From Echinococcus granulosus (taxonomy: Eukaryota; Platyhelminthes; Cestoda; Cyclophyllidea; Taeniidae): DNA of 64,000 bases. Under the pieces are notes generated by a model. That model was not told where the DNA came from. It saw only the letters and a program-made list of their open reading frames with translations, and did no database searches. Within the stretch, counting starts at the first letter, position 1. Every line of letters starts with the position of its first letter. Position numbers and translations under genes: made by a program. Shown here in pieces: positions 13,153-26,100 of the stretch. The stretch spans positions 283,436 through 347,435 of the forward strand of contig NW_020170404.1 in NCBI RefSeq assembly GCF_000524195.1. Direction: 5' to 3'.

Positions 13153-14051
13153 CACAATTTTTACAATATATGAGTCACTTTAGAAGTACACCGACTCAAA
13201 TTGCCTCCCTATAAAGCATAGCTAAGGTCATTGGCTCGAACCAATAAGCAGTTGAGGTAGAACCTATAACCAATAATTTTAAAGTTGGCAAACAGTTAAA
13301 TCGAACGTCTCAAGGTCATGAATTTTGCTAATTCTAATAATATTAAGAAGTTATTACATAACGATTAGTCAAGCAAGTGTTTTACTTTTTAGACCGTTGC
13401 TAATAAGACCTTTTCTGGCGCAAATCAACAAACAAGGATTTAGGATAGGCATGGAATAATAGCTCAAATTTAATGTTGATCTGTGTTATTGTGTGGCTAT
13501 TTCAGAGGTTCCAATATGCCATTACTAAGCTTTCAAAAATAGTTACTACTTTAGACACAATTTTGGCCTTTAAGCTAGTGATCCTAAGAAATAAATATCC
13601 TTCTTTTTTGAATTACCTGACGTTTCTCGGATGATAATAACACTGAACCCCGAGATAGCGATATATTTTATGAACTCACCCTTTTTATGCAATATTCTAG
13701 GACGCTATCTTGTGGAGACCTGAGTAATCCTTTCTTTTAATTCAACAATGAAATTAGACTTACAGATTGTTCCAGTTTGCTGGAGTCGAACATGAGATGC
13801 CTCTTAACCAGTGACGCCCATTTTTTGGGGTAAATATTTCTTCATAGTTTAATAACTTCGATTACCTAACACATTAATCACTTGCTACCAACCTTTGATC
13901 ACTGTAAGTAAGCAGCAGTTAGTCAACTCACAAACATTACTTGTGAGAAATTGCCAAACGCATTTTTCCAATATTAGACTGCCTTGTCCGTTACCGTAAT
14001 GCGGATTGCACCGCATGTATTTAAAATATCTTGATCTTATTATGGCTATTG

Positions 14052-14247
14052 TGTAGCGTCCCGAGACTCCCTGAAGACAAAAGAAGACAAAATACTCGGG
14101 CAGAATATATATTCAGCGCAGAGAAGGTGTCTGGGCTATTGGCATGGCCCAAAAGGCCAGCCCACCCAGCGAGGTACAAGGGGACCAATTCGAAGTACAA
14201 AAGTGGCGCCTCACCAATATCGAGGGCTAAACCACCATCGTATTACA
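14052..14247 (-). mobile_element. solo LTR of the TRIM-like family with 4-bp target duplication
   Basis: Read on the minus strand the element runs from TGTAATACG to CGCTACA, the TG...CA ends of the family LTR. It is flanked on both sides by ATTG (14048-14051 and 14248-14251). This is the cleanest boundary evidence for the family, and implies a 4-bp staggered integration followed by LTR-LTR recombination. Confidence 0.85.
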
Positions 14248-14310
14248 ATTGTGTCGTGCAACCACTCGCCTAGTAGTTGTATGTTATCATTTAAGTGGCA
14301 TTCGGGTCGA

Positions 14311-14333
14311 CCTCTCTCTCTCTCTCACTCTCT
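14311..14333 (+). repeat. CT microsatellite
   Basis: About 11 CT dinucleotides with one interruption, in the spacer upstream of NCX. Confidence 0.85.
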
Positions 14334-15266
14334 TCCCGTCCCAAACTGCACTTATAATAGGTTTTGACAACCGATGATGGATTGAAGAGCCCAATTAATT
14401 TTTTGAAGTAGCAAGAAGCCATAGTACTTTGACGTAAGGAAGAGCTGTGGCTACTTGGAAGCCGCACTGCCAAGCCAAATTACAATTCGCGGAATCTTAA
14501 GCGCCCGCGTATTTAAACGCAGACGTATAAAACAAGTTGTTGGGCAAAATGACCCAACCGGTAACAGAGTTTTATAAAAACATTTACATACAAGACTGGA
14601 ACAGCTTTTTATTCAACCCGTTTGTGAGTAAAAATGATGCTTCATCTCTCGCCTCTGCACGTCCATTTTCTATGCACATTTGACAAAAATAGAAGGTCAA
14701 AGAACTCTCTCAGTGTTTCATCCACCGTTTAAAACAAACCCACGGTATCAAAATTCACTTCGAGCGTTCGTTTCCCAAACTGCTGCAAATCAGTGACGAA
14801 ACACAGGAGGGAAAATAGCAGTGCCTGCTGAGGCAGTGAGTGACGGAAACAACTGGTGAGGTTGAAAATTGCCTCTCCTATCACAGAGTTTTGCAAATGG
14901 GGCGTTAATGTGCGTACGCGTGCATCCCGTAGCTAGTTGCGCGCCTTTCCTCATCAGACGGGAATTGGAGAGTGCCTTTTATTTTAAATAAAAGTAAGCT
15001 TTTAGCCTTAATTTTACCTTAAACGTGTGTTTTTGTTTTCTTGCCCCTTCCTACGAAAATTAATTTCGATAGCAGTGGGAAAAAATTCAAGGGAACGCTG
15101 GTGTATGGTAGGTGACTATTGAACTGCAACTTAACGAATAATATAATAGTTGAAGATCTTCTCAAAGCATTTGGGTTTTGCTGTTTTAATCTATTTAATT
15201 TTACTACCATATTTGCCACCGGAGTCGTATATTCAGAATGCTGCGATTTCTTTATCCGAGCACTGC

Positions 15267-15282
15267 GTCACAAATATGTGAC
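15267..15282. repeat. GTCAC palindrome, copy 1
   Basis: GTCACAAATATGTGAC, a nearly perfect inverted repeat in the Dishevelled-NCX spacer, related to those at 17991, 32714 and 32756. Confidence 0.55.
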
Positions 15283-16975
15283 ACGTATCCTTTATTTGCT
15301 TCCGTTAGTCGGCTGCAACAAATGATGCCTTGAGCAGACTGCTTGAGGTGAAAGCAACAAACTGAATGTGATACAATCCTGATCCAACGAGAAATGAGCA
15401 TTTTTTCATTTTTGAACAGTATTTGAATGGATCAGCCTGGTGGTGCAAGTCTTGATGCCATGGTAGAGCGTTAAAATAACCAAGATGGTCGACTGAGGTA
15501 AAATACTCTTTAAGAAAGCTGCGATCCTTCAGTGGGACAACCTATAAAAGATTAGGGCTACATATTCCTAAATACTAACCCACTTTTCCCCATGGAGGAA
15601 ACTGCGCCAGACTAGCAGTTAAGTTGAACGGTCAGTCTTGAAATGCGTCTAAAGAGTGAAAAAAAACTCGGAAAAAATCTTATTAGCTTGATGAAGCATC
15701 GGCGAGATCCGCACACCCTTGTAGAGGATAGAGTCAAACCACAATCAACAAAGTTAGCATGAACCTCGGATCCTCCAAGAGTAAATCACGATACTCGGTT
15801 GGTAACTTCTGTTTCTGGTACTATCACGAGGCGCAATTTCTCCTGGGGGGTGCAGAAAAAAACTTGCAGCAATTACGCTGGTTGATGGAAAATTGCTCCG
15901 ATCAAACTTTAATTATGCGAACAGCTGGATTAGTCAAGCGAGTGTTGTGGCGCTCGACAATTCGAAAGCAGACCAATAACTCTACTTACCGTTTTAAAAG
16001 AGTGGATTTTAAAAATGCACCGTTTATTGTTAGGCCCCAGTGAAGTAAATCAGCGGAGTAATCCTCACCAAAGCTTTCGCACCATCTTATAGTTTGCAAT
16101 AACTACCTTCAAGCCGTCGGAACTACTGCCCACTGTGCCAACGCCCCTCCCCTAGGACATTCGAGTCATCGGATCTAATACTGCATGTCCAGGTGTCTCC
16201 TGGGTCACGGTGACTCACACAACCTACAGTTGCCTGTGTAGTCTAGGAGGCAAAAGCAAAATCCGTTGTCCAGGCTTTGTGGGCTACAACTACCACGCAA
16301 AAATTTTGGCAAAATACAACGCCATACCTTCCTTATAACCAGGCAAAAGGGCGCACTGCGTGGAAAGGAGACCCAAAGCACAGAAATGCATTTTCAGAGG
16401 TCGGTCAGTGGTGAATGCGCAAATCAAGTCAGTTGAGGGGGATTCTACCAAGTACGTGGATATGCATGTATGTATGATTGCTGTACAATGGGTGGTGAGA
16501 GGAGAGAGAGAAATAATTTACATTGTTCTCGTGTAAAATAGCCTCGTGATTGAGAGAGATGGGCGAACGGTTGGACTAAGATTTGAAACGCCCGACGCGG
16601 TGGTGAGATAGACTCGAAGCTGAAAAAGGAAAATAAAGTAAGGAGAGCAAACCCTTAGAGGCCGTGAGCAGAAAGATTCTACACTGCCTGAGTAATTTTA
16701 ATTCAACAAATGCGGATGAATCAAGCAAGAGGCTTAGCAGAACACTACACAACCTCGTCTAGTCCCTGGCAATCGCAAACGTGCTACCGATCTGCCAACT
16801 CTTCTGCAAGTACATAGTAAAGCCGGTCCCGAATTCATATGCCTTATCACCTCCTCGAACGCTAGATAGGATCTTCAAGTGGTCAATGCTATAGATTCAC
16901 AGCAGTCTAGACAGGTGACTTCAGGACGCTAACATACCAAAAGGTGAGGAAGAGAGGGAGCAGGACAACCAGAGA

Positions 16976-17166
16976 TTAGCTCATGCGTTGAGAGTGCTGG
17001 CTGTGATCGCTACTGGAACCGGTGGCGACCGTGGATGTTTGCGATTGTAAGGGAGGCGCAGGTTGAGGAGGAGGAGGAGCTGGCCCTCGCGCGCTTGCTC
17101 CCGAGGATACCGGTGGGGAGAGAAGGGGATTCGGTCCCCCTCCAAGAAGTATTCCACTACGCGCAT
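16976..17166 (-). CDS. DVL: Dishevelled exon 14: C-terminus and stop
   Basis: The exon encodes the last 62 residues ([15 protein letters not shown], then a Ser/Thr-rich end QHSQRMS) and a TAA stop at 16976-16978. Acceptor CCCTACAG|AT completes the split codon. The usual DVL C-terminal PDZ-binding FVDIM peptide is not present. Confidence 0.85.
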
Positions 17167-20100
17167 CTGTAGGGGAAAAGCACAAAATCAACTACGGTGA
17201 ACTCATGTTTGTGTAGCTGTGTAGGTAACTGCGTGAAATCCACTTTCCACGGCTAGTGCCCCTGCCTTGACGCAGGGAACACGCGCAAGGTTTAACGATA
17301 TAAAACGCAGCAGACTGAATTTAGTTCTTATTTTAACAAATTTTACTAATAAAATTTTGATTGTACTTCTGAACGCTCGGTGCTTAAAACAAATCTCCAC
17401 TTCACTACCATTCGAATGAGGATGTAAGTTGGAAGGATGGAAAACGGTGCAATAACAAGCATTTAGATGGTATAAAACTTAAAGGGTCAATCCACCAAAT
17501 GAATTTTGATAAATTGGAGTAATTTTGACTCCTCCACCGGTATCGGCATTAGCCCTGTTCGGTGACCAAACTGCTTGCGGTGCAACAGACTACCACTTAC
17601 TGGACAAAAAATTCGTGAGAACAAGTGTCCGAAACTCAGATTAACCCATCACTTGTGCTGTCCATTTTGACGGAAAACTTGGTCTCCAATCAGCAAAAAA
17701 TACGCACTCAATACTCACAACAGCAAATGCTGACAGCGGTCAGTTATAAAGAAATTGCCGGATTAATGTTTGCTGGCAGAGTCCACAACCACAATTCAGA
17801 TGCTTGATTATTCAAATGGCATACCTGCTGTCATTAATTTTTGATCACTCTAACTGTCGTTTGAATGCCTAAGGATGAAATAACCATCAAACCAAAATAG
17901 TTCTATACTACTTAATGGTTTTAAACTCAACCGACTTATTTGCGGTGCAATTTTGTGCGGTCATTCATCATAACCAGACAAATAACGCATGTCACATATC
18001 CGTGACGCTGGTAAAGAACGTGTTAAGATAGAGGGAAATCATGCAAAGGACATCACATAATGGAAGGATTTGAGACGAAAATGGAAGGGAAGAGGGACGG
18101 CCACCTCACGGTACCTTGAACAACAACACCTCCCACTCCCACCGCAGCTAAGGACGTTGGCGATGACACGGCGTTCTCATCACCATAGCCAGAAAAGTCG
18201 GCAAAACGGTTGGAGACGGTGGAAGGGGGATGCTCGGAGAAAGATGGCGGTTGAGACGTAGAATGCGACTCTTTCAGATTCCGTCGTCTACGCCGCAGAT
18301 TCAGGCAGGAGCAGGGGGTGGTGATAACTAGACACCGGAAGATGGACGAGCGGGCACGCGCGCGAGCAAGACATGCAACAGAACAGGAAAGAAGGGACAT
18401 GAAGAGACGTTCAGACGGACAGATAGACACACAAAACATGCTGAACATGCCGTCTACTGTTACACTAGGCAGGGCAAAGCTGGTTCGGAAAGAGGCGAGG
18501 TCAGAAGGAGGGAATCGAAATTTTTCCCACATGTGGTGACAGTCAACGAGTCTTCAGCATTCTTGTCAGATCCAAATGATACCAATATACACTTTTGTAA
18601 CAAGAGCCCCATTAAGGAGTAAAATCAAAAGCTCTTTGTTATATTCGCCCCAAGCGACATTGGACTGATATCCACTGGTAGTATTTTGGTGGATGCAAAG
18701 TCCAAATAACTAGAACTTACACTTGATCACGAAGGATCCCTCGCCTACGCACCAGAATCGAAGGAGTTCATAACTACCATGTTTAATTAGTAGTTTGACA
18801 GCACTTTCAAAAACCTACGAGATCTCACTATAAGCCCAAGGCAAGTAAATTTTTCCCAGATTTTGAGTAACTTTTTAGCCCTAAAGACGCTAGTGTGATA
18901 CATAATGGTATTTAGTGTGAAAAGGTTTCACAAGCCCAGAAGTTGGTCTGCCTTACCCTAGGTTTGACAAAAAGCATCCCCTTTTGTGCAGCGCTTTGCA
19001 CGTGCAAAAATCTCACTCAGTGTTGCAGGTCATACACATGGCCTTCTAAAAAATTTTAATAAATTTTAATGAAAAAGTAGCGCGGCACCATTTATTACCT
19101 TATCAGGCGTCCCTAGAGTATTGATGGTATTTCCAACCAACCAAGCAAATTGATAGAAAAAAGGTCATGGGCTGTGAGAAGCGGTATATCATCAGAGCGT
19201 GCATTTTCCCCATTTATGACATCTGAATGTCCCAACGCACAAAATATGATTCTTTTATGCATAAAAGCGAATTAGTAACTCGAGAGGAAGAACAAGGGAG
19301 GTTATTTCTCTCACGGATATTTTATTATGCATAATGATTGTTATTTGATAGTCAAGGCAACTCACCGGAGCGAACCGATGGTGCCAACGTGTCGACTGGA
19401 TGCGCTTGTGGAGGTGGCGGTGGTGGTGGTTGTCTTGCAGTGGAGGAGCAGGAGGAGGAAGAGGAGGAGGTTGAAGTGGAGCTACTGGAACCGGCTGAAG
19501 AACTTCCATCATCGTCCACCACGTCTGCACGCTGCTGTTGCTGTTGTTGGTGCGGCTGCTGTTGCTGTGTCGGAAGCATGCTGTGTCTACGAGGAGAGAA
19601 AAGCAGAGGCTTTAAATGCCCTGTCTAGACTGGGCTTGAATGCCGTTAGAAATGATTCAAGTACCGCAGTGGTGGGAACAGTGGAGAATCCAACCTAGAG
19701 GGTGATAACAATGTCTATCCTACCAGACAGAAGATCTGCAAAGTGATTGGTAATGAAAGAAAACTCTAATCGGACGAATTGAAACTCAAATAATTGACAG
19801 GAGAGAGTTAAAAATGGCAACAAAATGTAAATAAGGAATCAATACAGGATTTTGCTACGTAAATCAGTTTCACAATGTGCGACTTATAAAGAAGTTTTTA
19901 GTAATACGCTCGCTTCAGAGGCTGTTTCACCTGTGGATTCAAGTCTCCCAGTGGTGGTGAAAAAGGATATTCTAATGTACCCGAATACCTCGTTATGAAT
20001 CAAGCAGAAAAGGGACCACAGAGAACGTTTAAAAAGAGTGGACAAATAACTACTCACAGTGATATACGCAAGTGCCATGAAGCCATGCTTACAACACTCA

Positions 20101-23100
20101 AGCGACTAGTCTCGCAGTTCTCCTTTTCTTAAAAATACCTCTCAGGAAAAATGGGGCCATTCTAAACGCATCTATTCAGTGAGTTGCTTAAACCAAGGGA
20201 TTAGGTTTGCCGAAAAGCAACCAAAACAAATCTGATCAAAAGCGTGTGAGTCAGGAGGACGGGTTCCAGTGGACGAGTCGAAGCATGGTGTTCCAGTGCA
20301 AATTATGACGACGTTTTGATTTCAGCTAGTTCGTGTGCGCATGAGGCAGTGATTCACACCCCAAGGGGTAAGGCAAATTTCAGGCGGCATGCAGAACAAA
20401 TTATTTTAGCCCGCAAAAAACCGTCTCTTGTGATGTGCTCACTAGCCGCCGACGCCACCACCACCCATCCCCGACCATTAGCATCGCAAAATCATCGCGT
20501 TTTCAGAGATCATTTTCCAGAGAAAAAAAGATGAGGAGAAGGCTAGCTTTACCGAAAAGTGAGTTGGGATATAAATTTAGGCCTTAACTTTCTTGCCCAA
20601 AGGGAGGACTGAATCCCCCTTCCTGATGATTGATGGCTTTGGTTGGGAGAATCATGGGTTGAAACAAAAAAGTAGAAAAGTTTTTGTCTTTCCAAAAACT
20701 ATTCAATCAACTGCAAAATTAGAAGTACTATCCTGTCTTCAGTTAATCCGTCAGATGGAATGAGTTGAAGTGAAATGTGAGATGCCTGTTTTAAAAATCA
20801 CAAACCAGTTCCACATCTACACCGCGCATTTGGGGAAAAAAATACTTCGCATCTTTTTCAAGCAGGGTGACACTACCAACACACTAGAATACGGGGATAG
20901 AAGTACTTTTTAGAGAATTACAAAATATATCCTTGATTGTGACTCGAAGTATCAGCATAATATTGTACTGCCAATTCGTTGGTGAAGAGATTCACGCTTT
21001 TCAAATGATTTAGGGACAATGCCCTGTAATCTGCATAAGTACTTGGAGAGGCCAACCCATTTACGCATTATGATGCATAAACGATGAGTGCAGACTAAGC
21101 CAGGATATCCGGAACGCAATAGTGACCACGTCCTTCGTCAAATAAGCTTTATTAAGAAAATCTTCTAAAAAGCTAAAAAAGTTGTCATTTAGGGAATGAG
21201 GCTAGTCAGGAGGAGCGAACTTCTTCGGGATGATTCGTACTAAATTGCCATTGAAAAGAGCACCTATGAACAAAATTAATTGTCTCATTGTTCAGCAATG
21301 ACACTTAAAACAATGAGTTCGAGAATGTAGAGGAAGGTGACGGGACGAATTTGGAAAGGAGTATAACGTTTCCAATCGAAAAAAAAAATGAGGAAATCCT
21401 TGTCAGGACCAGAGAACGAGTACCATAAAAGACACCTACCCCTTCATTTCCACCGTCTGCAGTTCAGCTGTGGAGACGGGAAGTAAACCAGTGAGGTGCT
21501 GGTGGGTCGGCGGTGGTGGAGGCTGAGGCTGTGATGGATTACCAGGACCGGGGAAGAGCACAGCAGGTTGCGGCATACCTCCTCCGCCTGCCGCACCGAC
21601 TGCGGAGGGCCAGAAAGAGGCGGCAGCGGCGGTATTGGCAACCGCGCTTGCAGCGCTGAATCCCGCGGGAGGCAGCGATCGCGCGAACGAAGTGACCGAA
21701 GAGCCACCGGCACCGTTATTCACCGGTATCATTCCTATCCCTCCGCTAGGGCCATGACGAGTCACTCCACCTATTTCTGACACTGAATCCATCTCCTCCA
21801 TATTTAGCAGAACTGCATACAAGAGAGAGAAGGACTAGTTTTAGCCACATTTGACTGTGAGTCATATGCATATCGCATGTGTCAATCACTCAGGTGTGAG
21901 AGTTCAGAGAGAGGCCGCGTTTTGCGAGTAAAGATTACACTTGCCTGTGCCAGCGAGATCACTGAACACGTAGTAGCACTGCTCGGAAAAAGTGGCTTTG
22001 TTCACGGTGTGTTGGATGTACCCGCACTTGAGCAGATTTGACGCATACTTCTTGACCTCCCGACGATCGTTGAATCCATCCACGTGAGCAAACAGCCAAT
22101 CTACCAAATCTGAGCCTAGAGCAAATAAAGACGGCTTTAAAATACAATCAACTAGAGCATGATTAGATGTATGTGATTCGCAGTGGCATGATTTCTTCCA
22201 ATAGAACGAGTATGTCTTACTTGATAAACAATCCCGACATCTTGGTAGCAAGTTTCCGCATAAAATTAAGAGCAATTAGGTACAGCTTATATTCACCTTT
22301 AAGCCACAACGGCAAAGAGTGAAAATCTGGTTTAATTAACGCATTTTAATGCATCCTGGTAAGTGGAAAGTTACAGAGGTGCAAACGCTTAAATTAGCCA
22401 TCAAAGACAAAAAATTAATGGAAAAAACACAAATTAACGCACCAATGACAGCATTGGCAATAGTGATTTTGAGCCAGGTGCGATCGTGAATCTCGAGGCC
22501 AGAATCGGGTTGCAGCATCGCACGCACAACGAGAGCCATGTCGGTAGCCACATTGAGTTGCTGCGACTTCTCCAGACCCGTGGAAGAAGGCACCAGCTCG
22601 GAGGGTGGTTGGGTGGACCCCGCCTGAGAGTGGTGTGTAAGAAAAGGACCCGTACTGCCCACACCTCCTCCGCCAGCACCCCCAGTGCCACCACCCGCTG
22701 AATCTGGCGCGGATTTTGGTGTGACCGAGGAACTGGAAGCATTGCTTTTTGGCATTGACAACATCACTCCGCCACTGTTAACGCCCCCAGCTAATATTGG
22801 GTAGTCTGAAAGCACCAAGGGCGAGAGAGGCCATGGACTGGAACTTATCTACCACTGAGAATCACGATGCTAATCATCGGTAGGGGGATTGGATAATCTA
22901 AATGTCAAAACCAGGGGCGGCAACGAAGAGGAAATAGGTGTTTCAGAAGAAGACAAGGTGAACAGTCTAGACAGATATTACTATTTGTAGAGTGAATAAT
23001 TGATGGGAGTACTGAGAGCATTAATAAATTGCTTCGCAATAAGATGAAAAATGGGGTCCGTAATTATCACAGACCTGAGAGGATCATAGTAAAATAATTT

Positions 23101-26100
23101 CCACAGGCTGGAATGAAAAACTTCGACTTAGTCAAAATGTTTGTGCTAGGTGGAATTCGCAGATTCTTTGTAATCCACATAACTCACATCAAGGGGAAGA
23201 ACTAGGCGTGTTTGTGGGTACAATTAATGACAAAAATTGTTCTCAGGACTTCAAAAGTGCAAAAAAAAGAGTAATGTCAATCCCCATGCCTCAATAAAAG
23301 GAGTAAAATGTGATAGAGACAAACCAAGAAAAAGTACACGGCTAAACCCGACCTAACTTAGCATAGTTACTAAGTAATGGAGGATTCAGAACCACAAATC
23401 TATACCAACATTAATAACCCACCACTCTGCTAAGCCCGCTGTTCTTCTAAATTGTTCCATCTCAACTTTTAACCAGAACTAGGTATCCAAGACTTAGAGT
23501 TGGTAATTGGTTGTAAAACATTGACAAACCTTCTGTAACACTTCCTACTGCTCAAGTCGGAAATGCTCCCATCATACTGCCAAATTATCATAGCACCTCC
23601 GTTCCTATCCCAGTGGCTAACACAGAACTGTAATATCCGAAAGAGAGGAAGAATTAGAAACAACCCCCAGAACAGAGCAAGGGCTATGCAACATACTGAT
23701 ATTAGGCCTAACATTAAGTGGACATTGAGTCTAAGGCAATGAAACCAACTGTGCATCTGGTCTCCACTCCTCCCACGCAAAAAAAAAACCGCGTCTTGCT
23801 GTAAGTTTGGGCTTAACTGGTAGTTACGACGCTTGTAATGGGATATTTCACTTTCTGCACGCGTGTAAATTGTACTTTTCTTTACCCCTACCATATTTTT
23901 TGGTGAAATTCCAAATACGGATTAGATAATGGAGTCCAGGGTATCAGTACAACACAAACGTGTTTGATTGGGCAAAAGAAGTTAACAGTACTTATCAAAA
24001 ATAGGCTTGAATCGTAATGATAGGAACATACAACCAGACCCAAATTTACTTGCGGACTACTTAAGTAGTTTTACTACGTGTTGTTGATAATAATCATTGT
24101 TGGAAATTGACTTCATAGTGGAGGAAACACCTATTTATAAACTTCTGAAGGATCGCTCTATCTATTAAATAATGAATTTAAGGCCCGCAATTCTATAAAC
24201 CAAGACGCACTTCCACAGAACGCAGTGGAGTTGGCATCGGAAAGACCACCGAGAGGATCAGAATGAAGGTTAGCGTTTGGAGAGCCAGCGGCAGCTGCAG
24301 TCATAGCGTTGGTGTGAAGCACCCAGGCGCGTGGATCTATAGGGCGCACCGGTTCCTGCCGCGAGAGTACAAAACACCCGCTCCGTGGGTTCGGATCCCA
24401 GCACTTGGCCACCACCAGGGTGATCGGACTGCAGGAACGATAAGGTGTAGACGAGAGTAAGGCAAGGTAACTGTCTTAATCCAAATGGCTCAAAGTTTGA
24501 GAGGTTGAAATTTGTGCGAGGCAAAAAAGAATAAGGTTAAGGAGCTAACGAGAGCCGAACTAGCCCGCCTTTCCGTATGCAATTTATCCATAGTTCCATG
24601 GCTAAATTCTGTGCAAATCTGTCCAATGTGGTAGTCAGGTGTAGGAGAAGATTACAAAGTTCCTGTCATCCACAACAATATTATAGAAGTAAATAAAAGT
24701 CACCATTGCAATCCATCAACCCATGCAAATGGGACACGAGCTTCTGAATCCCATTCCTACACAACGTTTTGGTCTTTGGAAGCACGAAATCCAGACCTGA
24801 AAACATCAAATTTCTATTTCAGCCTTATCACCTGGTTGTCTGCCCTACTTAGTGTGCCATAGCCTATTGCTGATAACAAGAAAAGGTATAAGCACGTGGG
24901 GTTCAGGGAACCATTATTAAAGAAATACCAAGTTGAATAAAATGCAAATAATCCCAATACTAGTTGCTGCGGCATGAGGCCCTTCCACTGGTCTGCAGGA
25001 AAAGGGCCTTCTTCTCATTAATTAACTAGTCCTGACTGTTTACAAAGAAGAATTTATTGAATTGCATCGAATAGATATCACCCGTATATGTTGTTTGGCC
25101 TTCACCAAGCGGACAATTCTACCTGTATTCCACAACACACACACACGCGCGCTTGAAGCTGCGCAAGGCTTGAAACTGCATGTGAGTTGGAGATAACCAC
25201 TTTCGCATTACAAGTCAGTGAGTTAACAAAAAATTTAACGACGCTGCGTTGCTAGAAAGTACGCGAAAGAAGTGAAAAACATTTCGTTTGCATTCATTTG
25301 TTGATGTGGCTCCAATACTGCCACAACTGTTTTTAGCTGTTACATCATTTACGGTAAATAGTAGTGACAGTTGCTCCCTGACATGTTGGACACGAATTAC
25401 TGCAATTAATAGTGTAAAGGCATTGCCTATTCTCAACGCGTTCCGCCAGCGCATCCCACCGCCCTCTGCAGCGCCGCAAGTAAGGTAGCCTCGAATCCAC
25501 ATTCGCTTCAATCGACAATTTATGACATGAGGATCAAAAATACTGGAAAATGCAATGGAGTACTGCAACGGTAGACTAACGCCTATTGACGCTTTATAAT
25601 ACTTGCACATAAACAAGCACACACATACACACACACAACTTACGGCAGCACAAAAAGCCTTGAAAAGTCAACTGTAAAGTTGGGAGGTAAACATTAGATC
25701 ACATCGTAAACTCGTAACTGGTGGCTTAATGCCTTTAAGGAGATCCCTCCTACAGAAACTGTCAAAATTCACTTTGAAACGCTTATTCAACAACACCCTA
25801 AGTGACGGCTACTTATGAAGGTACTGAATTAAGTTGGAATGGTTTTTGAAGGGAGGCTGTAGCTGTCAAAAAAGGGTTAGATTTATCACAGTTTGCAGTA
25901 GACGGTAAGTGAAAAAAATAAAAACAATAATTATTTTAAGACAAAATGAACTGTAATAATGGGCAGACCTTTAATTTGGCAGTGAATATTTGGATATCAG
26001 TAATCAGGTAAAATGGATAATTTTGACACCAGAAGTGAAACATTAGAGACTAAAATCGACAAGAAGACAATGCCGGTGCACTTACCCATCTTTAACCAAC

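Larger units (their letters stand above)
13153..16975. other. spacer between Dishevelled 3' end and NCX 5' end
   Basis: Both genes run on the minus strand, so this 3.8 kb should hold the Dishevelled 3' UTR, the NCX promoter and any NCX 5' UTR exons. It contains a solo LTR (14052-14247), a CT microsatellite (14311-14333) and a GTCAC palindrome (15267-15282). TTTATT at about 16022, on the plus strand, could be the Dishevelled poly(A) signal, but that is weak. No further coding exon was recognised. Confidence 0.5.

Noticed and set aside
13770..13825. Minus-strand tRNA-like B-box (GTTCGACTCC)
   Set aside because: The arms next to the T-loop do not pair and no acceptor stem could be drawn.
19338..19698. 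Plus-strand frames rich in Cys, Gly and Glu opposite Dishevelled exon 12
   Set aside because: They are the antisense of CAG and CCN codon runs; no independent coding evidence.
24263..24460. Plus-strand frame over 24.3-24.5 kb
   Set aside because: Antisense of the Dishevelled exon that encodes VAKCWDPNP and [10 protein letters not shown].
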